Made by a program: the position numbers and the translations under genes
Part shown: piece by piece, positions 34,149-41,901 of the stretch
How positions within the stretch are numbered: position 1 is the stretch's first letter
Layout of the letters: every line of letters begins with the position of its first letter
The notes under the pieces: model-generated
Told to the model about the DNA's origin: nothing
The model's input: the letters and a program-made list of their open reading frames with translations, nothing else
The model's database searches: none
Origin: Pseudomonas sp.
GTDB lineage: Bacteria > Pseudomonadota > Gammaproteobacteria > Pseudomonadales > Pseudomonadaceae
Direction of reading: 5' to 3'
Length of the DNA stretch: 61,986 nt
Assembly: GCF_030683065.1 (NCBI RefSeq)
Contig: NZ_JAUXMX010000021.1
Span: forward strand, 1 to 61,986

Positions 34149-35186
34149 ATGAGCACACTAAGCAAACTGAAAAAAGCGGGTCTGGCTGCAGCGATAGGTT
34201 TGACCCTGATCAGTCAGGCCGGCCTTGCGGCCGCTGCTGAAGAGTGGAAGTTCGCGCTGGAGGAAATCAGCGGCAGCGTCCAGGACGCCTATGCGCAGAA
34301 GTTCAAACAGCTGGTGGAGGAGAAGAGTGGAGGTGACATCAGCGTCACCGTCTATCCCTACGGCGCCCTGGGCGAGTCTGAAGACCTCACCGAGTTGGTG
34401 GCCAACGGTGTTCTGCAGTTCACTCATGGCTCGACCGGCATTCTTGGCTCGACCGCCCCGGGCATGCAGGTGTTCTCGGTGCCTTACCTGCTGTCGCAGG
34501 ATAACCAGGTCAACCTCAAGCTGCTCACTGAGAGCCCGACCATTTATGGCCCCATCGCCGACAAGCTGAAGACCCGCAACCTGCGCCTGCTGAGCATGTA
34601 CCCGGAAGGCGACATGGTCTGGACCACCAACAAGGTGGTGCGCACGCCGGCCGACTTCAACAACATGAAGATGCGTGTGATGGCCTCGCCGATGCTGGTG
34701 GAGACCTACAAATCATTTGGTGCTGTGCCGACGCCGCTGCCCTATTCCGAGGTCTATGGCGCCCTACAGTTGAAGATGATCGACGGCCAGGAAAACCCGG
34801 TCTTCGCCATCGAGGAAATGAAGTTCTATGAGGTCAACGATGTCATGACCTGGTCGGGTCATCAGCAGTTCACCGTCGCCGTACTGTCCAGCGAATCCTG
34901 GTACCAGGGGCTGCCGGCCGAGCAACGCACGCTGATCGACGAGACCATAAATGAGTTGGCGCCTTACATCTTCGAGACCCAGGCCCGATACAACAACGAG
35001 CGTCTGGAGAAGATCAAGCAGGCCAAGCCAGGCATTCAGTTGGTGCACCTGAACGAGGAAGAGCAAGCAGCCTTCCGCGAGGCCAGTCAACCGATGCGCG
35101 AGAAGCTGGTGCAACTGGCCGGCCCTGAAGCCGGTGCCGCGCTCAAGGCCCTGGAGCAGGAAATCGCCGAGCTGGAACAGCAGTAA
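34149..35186 (+). CDS. uehA: TRAP periplasmic binding protein for ectoine/hydroxyectoine
   Basis: A 345-residue DctP-family protein with a signal peptide (about 1-30, ending AGLAAAAEE). VYPYGALGESEDLTELV and DFNNMKMRVMASPMLVETYK (with the conserved arginine that binds carboxylates) are family hallmarks. Placed among doe genes it is the best partner for UehBC. ATG 34149 has GGAG upstream; a further start at 34119 would spoil the signal peptide. A terminator follows. Confidence 0.83.
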   Translation: MSTLSKLKKAGLAAAIGLTLISQAGLAAAAEEWKFALEEISGSVQDAYAQKFKQLVEEKSGGDISVTVYPYGALGESEDLTELVANGVLQFTHGSTGILGSTAPGMQVFSVPYLLSQDNQVNLKLLTESPTIYGPIADKLKTRNLRLLSMYPEGDMVWTTNKVVRTPADFNNMKMRVMASPMLVETYKSFGAVPTPLPYSEVYGALQLKMIDGQENPVFAIEEMKFYEVNDVMTWSGHQQFTVAVLSSESWYQGLPAEQRTLIDETINELAPYIFETQARYNNERLEKIKQAKPGIQLVHLNEEEQAAFREASQPMREKLVQLAGPEAGAALKALEQEIAELEQQ

Positions 35187-35194
35187 CCCCTGTT

Positions 35195-35221
35195 GCCGGC
35201 GGGTAAGCTCGCCGGTTTTTC
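35195..35221 (+). terminator. Rho-independent terminator after uehA
   Basis: CCGGCG / CGCCGG stem (extended by flanking pairs) with an 8-base loop, followed by five T residues. It separates doeA-doeB-uehA from doeX. Confidence 0.75.
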
Positions 35222-35299
35222 TAGCGATGTTCCGTTATATGTCGCGCGGATCGCCGCTCTTGGCAGGAGCCAGGGGGACGCCTACAGGTGCGCACCCTC

Positions 35300-35345
35300 G
35301 TAGGATGGGTTGAGCGCAGCGATACCCATGCTGCAGGTTGAGCAC
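35300..35345. repeat. Short dispersed repeat (GTAGGATGGGTTGAG family)
   Basis: GTAGGATGGGTTGAGCGCAG, then CGATACCCATG; the related GGTTGAGCACAGCAATACC follows. A similar element lies at 49919-49963. GTAGGATGGGT and ATACCCAT can pair. Confidence 0.7.
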
Positions 35346-35416
35346 AGCAATACCTATGCCGATCAACCTCGCCGCGTCTGGCCGGGGTACGGCCTTTTTT
35401 CGCCGTGGAGCGGTTT

Positions 35417-35893
35417 ATGCGCCTGGACACATACGACCTGAAGATTCTGCGCATCCTGCAGAGCAACGGGCGGATCACCAAATCCAGCCTGGCTGAAGCC
35501 ATCAACCTGTCTATCAGCCCCTGCTGGGAGCGGGTCAAACGCCTCGAAGAAGCCGGCATCATCCGCGGCTACGGCGCTCTGCTGAATACCGAGAACCTGT
35601 TCAAGCGTGCCGCTGTGATGGTCGAAATCAGCCTCAAGCAGCATAGCCGTGAAGCCTTTCAGCGCTTCGAATGTGCCATGCAGGACTGCCCCGAAGTCAC
35701 CGAATGCTACGCCACTGGTGGCGGTATCGACTACATCGTCAAGGTCATGGCGCGTGACATCGACCAGTATCAGCGCCTGATCGACCGCTGGCTGATGGCC
35801 GACCTGGGCATCGAGCGCTACTTCACCTACATCGTCACCAAGACCATCAAACACAGCGAACCTTCGCTATTGCTCGACAGTGAAGACGAGTAA
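35417..35893 (+). CDS. doeX: Lrp/AsnC-family regulator of the ectoine cluster
   Basis: A 158-residue Lrp/AsnC protein: N-terminal helix-turn-helix (LDTYDLKILRILQSNGRITK, then LAEAINLSISPCWERVKRLE) and C-terminal RAM ligand domain (about 65-150). DoeX of Halomonas binds near doeA; the same gene (asnC) sits in most ectoine clusters. ATG 35417 after GGAG; a GTG at 35405 is the alternative. It follows its own gap after the uehA terminator. The frame after its stop is odd: see 35894-36040. Confidence 0.85.
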   Translation: MRLDTYDLKILRILQSNGRITKSSLAEAINLSISPCWERVKRLEEAGIIRGYGALLNTENLFKRAAVMVEISLKQHSREAFQRFECAMQDCPEVTECYATGGGIDYIVKVMARDIDQYQRLIDRWLMADLGIERYFTYIVTKTIKHSEPSLLLDSEDE

Positions 35894-36040
35894 GCGAGTG
35901 GCGCTGTAATTCTCGCGACGTTCGCCCATTTAGTGCCGCGCCCAGGTACAGAAAAAAACCTCGGCAAACCACCGGCAAAGAAAAAAAACACAGCCCAGCC
36001 AGCAGCTGAAGAGAAAAAACCGCTGCCCGACAAGCCCTAA
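35894..36040 (+). other. In-frame Lys/Pro-rich open stretch after the doeX stop
   Basis: The frame continues past the doeX TAA for 48 codons to TAA 36038. The last part (from GTG 35933) reads PRPGTEKNLGKPPAKKKN and on to KKPLPDKP, a low-complexity basic tail. No Shine-Dalgarno sequence precedes GTG 35933. It could be a decayed extension of DoeX, a readthrough tail, or chance in an A-rich strand. Confidence 0.4.
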
Positions 36041-36115
36041 AGTGGACGCTGTAAACACGCACCACGCTCTGGCCGCGAACGCGTAGCGACCAGACCTGAA
36101 GAGGGGACGCTGTCC

Positions 36116-37588
36116 ATGCATATGCTTAAAGATCCACGCCTGGTCCGCCAGTTGGCCTACGTCAACGGCAAATGGATTGCCGGTCACGAGGGGCGCGATG
36201 AAGCGGTCATCGACCCGGCCAGCGAAGAAACCATCGGTCGTTGCACCCAGCTCGACGCCAGTCAGATTGGGCACGCCATTGATGCTGCGCACGCTGCCTT
36301 CCCGGCTTGGCGCGCGCTGTCGGTGGATGCCCGTGGTGTGATTCTCAACAAGTGGCACGATCTGCTGCTGGAGAACAAGGAAGACCTGGCCCGGTTGATG
36401 ACCCTGGAGCAGGGCAAACCGCTCGACGAAGCGCGTGGCGAGATCGATTACGCGGCCTCGTTTATTCGTTGGTTTGCCGAGGAGGCGCGGCGTGCCTACG
36501 GCGAGACCATTCCCAGTCATATCCGCAATGCACAGCTTGGCAGTCTGCGCGAGCCGATCGGGGTGGTGGCCCTGATCACACCGTGGAACTTCCCCTGCGC
36601 AATGATCACCCGCAAGGCTGCCGCGGCGTTGGCCGTGGGCTGCAGCGTATTGGTCAAGCCGGCCGGCGAGACGCCCTTCTCGGCCTTGGCCCTGGCCGAA
36701 CTGGCCGAGCGCGCCGGCTTTCCCGCCGGGGTGTTCAACGTCATCACCGGCGAGCCGGAAATGGTCTCCCAGGTGCTCTGCGCCAGCGACAAGGTCAAGG
36801 CGTTGTCCTTCACCGGCTCGACCCGGGTCGGCCGTCTGTTGTTGCAGCAGGCCGCTGCAACGGTGAAGAAATGCTCGATGGAGCTGGGCGGCAATGCGCC
36901 CTTCATCGTCCTGCCAGACATGGACGTCGAGCAGGCGGCTCAGGCCGCCATCGACGCCAAGTTCCAGACCACCGGCCAGGACTGCCTGGCGGCTAACCGC
37001 ATCTTCGTCCATCGCTCGCTGTATGACGCGTTTCTCACTGCCTTCGCCCGGCGAATGGCTGAGCTGACAGTGGGTAACGGCTTGCTCCGAGGTGTCAATC
37101 AGGGCCCGCTGATCAACGCCAAGGCGGTAGCCAAGGCCCAGGAACTGGTGGATGACGCCGTGGCCAAGGGCGCACGCCTGCTGGTCGGTGACCAGGCTCA
37201 GGCACCGGGACGCAACTTCTTCATACCGACGTTGCTGGCCGATGTGACTGCCGACATGCGCGTCTACCGGGAAGAGAACTTTGCCCCGGTGGCCGGTGTG
37301 CTGGCGTGGGACAACCTGGAGCAACTGATCGATCAGGCCAACGACACCGAGTACGGCCTGGCCGCTTATGTCTATGGCTATGACATGCGTCCGGTATGGC
37401 AGCTGCTGCGCGGCCTGGAGTTCGGCATGGTCAGCGTCAACTCGGTGAAGATGACCGGTCCGGCTGTGCCCTTCGGTGGTGTCAAGCAATCCGGTCTCGG
37501 CCGCGAGGGCTCGCGCCACGGCCTCGATGAGTACAGCCAGATCAAATATTACTGCCTGGGTGGTCTGCCCAGCGTCAGCGGCAGTTGA
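36116..37588 (+). CDS. doeC: L-aspartate-beta-semialdehyde dehydrogenase of ectoine catabolism (aldehyde dehydrogenase family)
   Basis: A 490-residue aldehyde dehydrogenase close to succinate-semialdehyde dehydrogenases: Rossmann motif FTGSTRVG (232-239), general base E256 in MELGGN, catalytic C290 in TTGQDC. In ectoine clusters DoeC (Ssd) oxidises aspartate semialdehyde to L-aspartate. Alternative reading: GABA-type semialdehyde dehydrogenase (GabD), but position between doeX and doeD decides. ATG 36116 (or 36122) follows AGAGGGG. Confidence 0.85.
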   Translation: MHMLKDPRLVRQLAYVNGKWIAGHEGRDEAVIDPASEETIGRCTQLDASQIGHAIDAAHAAFPAWRALSVDARGVILNKWHDLLLENKEDLARLMTLEQGKPLDEARGEIDYAASFIRWFAEEARRAYGETIPSHIRNAQLGSLREPIGVVALITPWNFPCAMITRKAAAALAVGCSVLVKPAGETPFSALALAELAERAGFPAGVFNVITGEPEMVSQVLCASDKVKALSFTGSTRVGRLLLQQAAATVKKCSMELGGNAPFIVLPDMDVEQAAQAAIDAKFQTTGQDCLAANRIFVHRSLYDAFLTAFARRMAELTVGNGLLRGVNQGPLINAKAVAKAQELVDDAVAKGARLLVGDQAQAPGRNFFIPTLLADVTADMRVYREENFAPVAGVLAWDNLEQLIDQANDTEYGLAAYVYGYDMRPVWQLLRGLEFGMVSVNSVKMTGPAVPFGGVKQSGLGREGSRHGLDEYSQIKYYCLGGLPSVSGS

Positions 37589-37662
37589 AAACGACTGCGC
37601 TCGTGCGGTCATCAGTTGAGGTCCGCACCAACACCATTCACGAATTACATGAGGGCAATGCC

Positions 37663-39069
37663 ATGACCATCGACACTCAGAAAGTCATCGAGATCGACCG
37701 CCAAAACGTGTTTCACGCCTCAACCCACCTCAAGCAGCACGCTCACGGTGAGAGCCCGGCGCGGATCATCACCGGTGCCAAAGGTATTCGTATCCAGGAT
37801 TCGCTGGGCAACGAATTCATCGACGGCTTTGCTGGCTTGTACTGCGTGAACATCGGCTACGGCCGCACCGAGATGGCCGAGGCGATGTACGAGCAGGCCA
37901 AGCAACTGGCCTACTACCACACCTATGTCGGCCACACGACTGAAGCGCTAGCCACGCTGTCCGAGCGCATCGTCAAGCTCGCGGGCCAGGGCATGAGCAA
38001 GGTCTACTACGGCATGTCCGGCTCGGACGCCAACGAGACCCAGCTCAAACTGGTCTGGTATTACAACAATATCCTTGGCCGCAAGGAGAAGAAAAAGGTC
38101 ATCTCCCGCGACCGCGGTTACCACGGTTCGAGCATCGCCTCCGGCTCGATGACCGGCTTGCCGGTGTTCCACGCCCACTTCGATCTGCCGCTGGAACGCA
38201 TCAAACACACCGTCGCGCCGGTCTACTATCGTCGCCCCGACGATGCCATGAGCGAGTTGGATTTCTCCCGTTATTGTGCGGAGAAACTTGAGGAAATGAT
38301 CCTCGCCGAAGGCCCGGATACGGTCGCGGCGATGATCGGTGAGCCGGTGCTTGGCACTGGCGGTATCGTGCCGCCACCGCAGGGCTACTGGGCCGAAATC
38401 CGCAAGGTGCTGGACAAGTACGACATCCTCTTGATCGCCGATGAGGTGGTCTGCGGTTTCGGGCGCATGGGCGTCGACTTCGGCTCGCAATATTACGAGA
38501 TGAAGCCGGACCTGATCACCGTGGCCAAGGGCCTGACCTCGGCCTATCAGCCGCTGTCCGGGGTGATCGTCGGCGAGCGCGTGTGGCAGGTGCTGGAGCA
38601 GGGCACCGACCAGTTCGGCGCCATCGGCCACGGCTACACCTATTCCGGTCACCCAATGGGTATCGCCGCGGCCATTGCCAACCTGAACATCATCGAGCGC
38701 GAGGACCTCACGGGTAACGCTCGCGACACCGGCGCCTACTTGCAGCAGCGCATGCAGGCCACCTTCGGCGAGCACCCGCTGGTCGGCGAAGCTCGTGGCA
38801 TCGGCCTGCTCGCCGCCCTGGAGTTCTCCAGTGACCGGGCCAAGCGCCAGCACTTCGACCCGAGTCTGAAGGTTGGCCCGATGGTCTCCGCCGCTTGCCT
38901 GGAAGAGGGCCTGATCGCCCGCGCCATGCCGCATGGCGACATCCTCGGCTTCGCCCCGCCGCTGGTGGTTACTCGTGGTGAAGTGGACGACATCGTCGCC
39001 CGTGCGGAACGCGCGGTGAACAAGGTCACCGACAAGCTGATCAGCAGCGGTGCCTGGCAGGCCAAGTAA
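37663..39069 (+). CDS. doeD: L-2,4-diaminobutyrate transaminase (class III aminotransferase)
   Basis: A 468-residue class III aminotransferase: VYYGMSGSDANET binds the PLP phosphate, LLIADEVVCGFGR contains the ring aspartate D260, and VAKGL has the catalytic K289. DoeD (Atf) moves the terminal amino group of diaminobutyrate, giving aspartate semialdehyde for DoeC. ATG 37663 with GAGGG upstream; the frame opens to 37585 overlapping doeC, which is not needed. A hairpin follows. Confidence 0.87.
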   Translation: MTIDTQKVIEIDRQNVFHASTHLKQHAHGESPARIITGAKGIRIQDSLGNEFIDGFAGLYCVNIGYGRTEMAEAMYEQAKQLAYYHTYVGHTTEALATLSERIVKLAGQGMSKVYYGMSGSDANETQLKLVWYYNNILGRKEKKKVISRDRGYHGSSIASGSMTGLPVFHAHFDLPLERIKHTVAPVYYRRPDDAMSELDFSRYCAEKLEEMILAEGPDTVAAMIGEPVLGTGGIVPPPQGYWAEIRKVLDKYDILLIADEVVCGFGRMGVDFGSQYYEMKPDLITVAKGLTSAYQPLSGVIVGERVWQVLEQGTDQFGAIGHGYTYSGHPMGIAAAIANLNIIEREDLTGNARDTGAYLQQRMQATFGEHPLVGEARGIGLLAALEFSSDRAKRQHFDPSLKVGPMVSAACLEEGLIARAMPHGDILGFAPPLVVTRGEVDDIVARAERAVNKVTDKLISSGAWQAK

Positions 39070-39082
39070 GCGCCAGGTCAAT

Positions 39083-39109
39083 GCGGGGTCGCTCAGCAAG
39101 CGACCCCGC
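39083..39109 (+). terminator. Perfect hairpin between doeD and eutB
   Basis: GCGGGGTCGCT and AGCGACCCCGC form an 11-bp stem with a CAGCA loop, 13 bases after the doeD stop. No T-run follows, so it may protect or process mRNA, or act as a partial terminator between the doe and eut modules. Confidence 0.5.
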
Positions 39110-39134
39110 CTGCGTTCACAGGCTGGACTTAAGC

Positions 39135-40130
39135 ATGAGCAAACAACTGACCCTGCACGATATCTACCTGGCCCGCCGGCGCATCGCCGGGCTGGCCTTG
39201 CGTACCCCACTGGTGCGCTCCGAATCGCTGTCGCGGCGCTGGAACTGCGAGGTCTGGCTAAAGCTGGATAACCTGCAGCCGACCGGCGCCTTCAAGCTGC
39301 GTGGTGCGACCAATGCACTGCTAGGCCTGGATGCTGCGCAGCGCGCGCGTGGCGTAGTGACCATGTCTACCGGTAACTTCGGCCGCGGCCTGGCCTATGC
39401 CGGGCAGCGCCTGAGCGTCCCGATCACCGTGTGCATCTCGCGCCTGGTTCCTGCCAATAAAGTTGAGGCCTTGCGCGCCAGTGGTGCCGAACTGGTCATT
39501 CACGGCACCTGTCAGGACGATGCCGATCTCGAGGCGCGCCGGCTCAGCACCGAGCAGGGGCTGGCTTATATTCCGCCCTTCGACCACCCGCTGGTGATCG
39601 CCGGGCAGGGCACTTGCGGCCTGGAAATCATGGAAGAGCAGCCCGACATCGATCTTGTCTTCGCCGGCTTGTCAGGGGGCGGCTTGATTGCCGGTATTGG
39701 CTTGGCGGTGAAGAGCATCAATCCGGCCGTCGAAGTGATCGGCGTGAGCATGAACCAGGGTGCGGCGATGCTGGAAAGCCTCGCCATCGGGCATCCCGTA
39801 CAGGTGCCTGAGGTGCACTCGCTGGCCGACAGCCTGGGCGGCGGCATCGGTCTGGACAACGCCTGGACCTTCGCCATGACCCAGCGCTATATGGATCGCG
39901 GCTACAAGGTCGACGAGGCACAGATTGCCCGCGCCATGCTGCACTTCCTGTATGAGGAAAAAATGCTGGTGGAGGGCGCTGCTGCCGTCGGTGTCGCCGC
40001 CGTCGAACAGCACCGCCTCGATCTGTCGGGGCGGCGCGTGGCCATAGTGGTCAGCGGGCAGAACCTGTCGCATGAAACCTTTGCCGAGGCCCGTCGCCTG
40101 GCCGGAGAGTCAACCTATGCAGATCTATAA
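39135..40130 (+). CDS. eutB: Threonine dehydratase-like PLP enzyme, EutB
   Basis: A 331-residue fold-type II PLP enzyme: LQPTGAFKLRGA has the Schiff-base K54, and FAGLSGGGLIAGI binds phosphate. Related to threonine/serine dehydratases and named EutB in ectoine clusters of rhizobia and Roseobacters, where EutABC is proposed to convert 5-hydroxyectoine to ectoine. No regulatory ACT domain. ATG 39135; the stop overlaps eutC by 14 bases. Confidence 0.82.
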   Translation: MSKQLTLHDIYLARRRIAGLALRTPLVRSESLSRRWNCEVWLKLDNLQPTGAFKLRGATNALLGLDAAQRARGVVTMSTGNFGRGLAYAGQRLSVPITVCISRLVPANKVEALRASGAELVIHGTCQDDADLEARRLSTEQGLAYIPPFDHPLVIAGQGTCGLEIMEEQPDIDLVFAGLSGGGLIAGIGLAVKSINPAVEVIGVSMNQGAAMLESLAIGHPVQVPEVHSLADSLGGGIGLDNAWTFAMTQRYMDRGYKVDEAQIARAMLHFLYEEKMLVEGAAAVGVAAVEQHRLDLSGRRVAIVVSGQNLSHETFAEARRLAGESTYADL

Positions 40131-41064
40131 CCGTCAGCAGATTGCCAGGCGGGTCAACCTGGATCAGGCCGCTCTGGAGGTGGTCGAAGCTGGTTTTGCC
40201 GCTCTCGGTCGTGGCGAGGTGGAGATGCCACCGATCCTCAGCATGAACATTGCCGAAAGCAATGGCGAAGTCGACGTGAAGACCGCACACATCCGTGGCT
40301 GGCCGCGTTTCGCGATCAAGATCAGCCCCGGCTTCTTCGATAATCCCGCGCTCGGTCTGCCCAGCCTTAATGGCCTGATGCTGCTGTTCTCGGCGAGAAC
40401 CGGGCTGGTCGAGGCGGTGCTGTTCGACGAGGGTTATCTGACCGACATCCGCACGGCCCTGGCGGGCGCCATCGCCGCCAAGCACTTGGCTCGCGCCGAG
40501 GCCCGCAGCGTTGCGGTGATCGGCGCCGGTCTGCAGGCCGAGCTGCAGGTTGTCGCCTTGTGTCTGGTGCGCGAGATCCAGGAGGTGCATGTGTATGCCC
40601 GTGACCGGGCCAAGGCCGAGGTCTATGCCACTCACATGCGTGCCTATCACGCCCTGCCGGTGACCGTGCATGACAGTGCGTCCGGTGCCTGTGCCCAGGC
40701 CGACATCGTGGTTACCACCACCCCGGCGCGCGAGCCGGTGCTGCGCTGGAGCGACCTGCCCAGGGGCGTGCATGTCACCGCCATGGGCTCGGACAACCCG
40801 CACAAGAACGAGCTGGAGCCGGCCATCCTGGCCAACGCCGACGTCGTGGTGGTTGATCGCCTCAGTCAGTCACAGGCCCTCGGCGAGCTGCACCACGCGC
40901 CGGGGCTGCAGCGCGAGGTATTCGAACTGGGCCGTCTGATCGCCGACGGCCGTCAGGCGCGCACCAGTGCCGAGCAGATCACGGTGTGCGACCTGACAGG
41001 CACCGGGGTGCAGGACACTGCAATCGCCAACTATGCCGCGCGCCTGCTCGGGGGCCTGACATGA
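40117..41064 (+). CDS. eutC: Ornithine cyclodeaminase/mu-crystallin-family protein, EutC
   Basis: A 315-residue NAD-dependent family member: FDEGYLTDIRTALAGAIAAKHLA and the Rossmann motif VIGAGLQAELQ (about 136-146), VTTTPAREPVL. The family deaminates or reduces cyclic amino acids such as ornithine or ketimines. In ectoine clusters it is EutC, part of the proposed hydroxyectoine pathway. ATG 40117 has GGAGAG upstream and overlaps eutB; its stop overlaps eutA (ATGA), so the three are tightly coupled. Confidence 0.83.
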   Translation: MQIYNRQQIARRVNLDQAALEVVEAGFAALGRGEVEMPPILSMNIAESNGEVDVKTAHIRGWPRFAIKISPGFFDNPALGLPSLNGLMLLFSARTGLVEAVLFDEGYLTDIRTALAGAIAAKHLARAEARSVAVIGAGLQAELQVVALCLVREIQEVHVYARDRAKAEVYATHMRAYHALPVTVHDSASGACAQADIVVTTTPAREPVLRWSDLPRGVHVTAMGSDNPHKNELEPAILANADVVVVDRLSQSQALGELHHAPGLQREVFELGRLIADGRQARTSAEQITVCDLTGTGVQDTAIANYAARLLGGLT

Positions 41065-41849
41065 GTGCCTCTTTTGCCGACTTCCAGAAACTGCAACGGA
41101 TTTCCCCCTACCAGCGGACAGCCGATGACGGGCATGTGCGGCTGGGCCTGGTGCAGTTAGCCAGCGATTTCACGCTGGAAAACGAATGGCGCCAGCTACT
41201 CGGCGAGCGGATTGAGTTGTACAGCACCCGCACGCCCTGCAGCCCTTCGGTGACCCCCGAGGGGCTGCGGGGGCTGGCTCAAGGCCTTGCCCAGTCCAGC
41301 GCGCTGCTGGTGCCGGGTTTGCCGCTGGACGTGCTGGCATTCGGCTGTACCTCCGGCAGCATGTTGATCGGCGAACAGCAGGTAACCCGGCTGATCAGCC
41401 AGGCGCGCCCAGGCATCCCGGTGACTAATCCCTGGAGCGCGGTCAAGGCCGCTTTGCGCGGTCTAGATGCGCGGCGTATTGCGGTACTCACGCCCTACAT
41501 CGGCGAGGTCAACTACCCGCTCTATCAGGGGCTGGAGCAGGCTGGGCACCAGGTTGTGGCCTTCGCCACCTTCGCCGTACTGGAGGATGCCGAGATCCCG
41601 CGCATTCCCGAGGCGGCGATCGAGCAGGCGGCGCGCGAGCTGCTGAGCGGTCAGCGGGTCGACGCGTTGTTTCTCGCCTGCACCAACCTGCGTACCCTGG
41701 GAATGCTCGGTGAGTTGGAGCGCAGCCTGGGACTGCCGGTGATCTCCAGCAACCAGGCGATGTTCTGGCATGCCCTGCAACTGGCTGGCTGCGTGCACCG
41801 ACCGCAGGGCTTTGGCAGCCTGCTGGCCGACAGTTGCCTTCTGGTCTGA
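41061..41849 (+). CDS. eutA: Asp/Glu racemase-superfamily protein, EutA
   Basis: A 262-residue protein of the aspartate/glutamate racemase and arylmalonate decarboxylase fold. Two cysteines sit in the expected catalytic pair: C96 in FGCTSGS and C207 in LACTNLR, with LTPYIGEVN between. In ectoine clusters it is called EutA; a racemase-like step in hydroxyectoine breakdown has been proposed. ATGA overlap with eutC. Confidence 0.82.
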   Translation: MSASFADFQKLQRISPYQRTADDGHVRLGLVQLASDFTLENEWRQLLGERIELYSTRTPCSPSVTPEGLRGLAQGLAQSSALLVPGLPLDVLAFGCTSGSMLIGEQQVTRLISQARPGIPVTNPWSAVKAALRGLDARRIAVLTPYIGEVNYPLYQGLEQAGHQVVAFATFAVLEDAEIPRIPEAAIEQAARELLSGQRVDALFLACTNLRTLGMLGELERSLGLPVISSNQAMFWHALQLAGCVHRPQGFGSLLADSCLLV

Positions 41850-41901
41850 GAGCCTAAGGGCACGCGCTGCATCAATGCCCGTCATTCAAGGAAGCAAAAA
41901 A

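Noticed and set aside
36116..39069. GABA catabolism pair (gabD/gabT-like) for doeC/doeD
   Set aside because: Sequence alone allows it, but the genes lie inside a full ectoine cluster after the AsnC-type regulator, which is their standard place.
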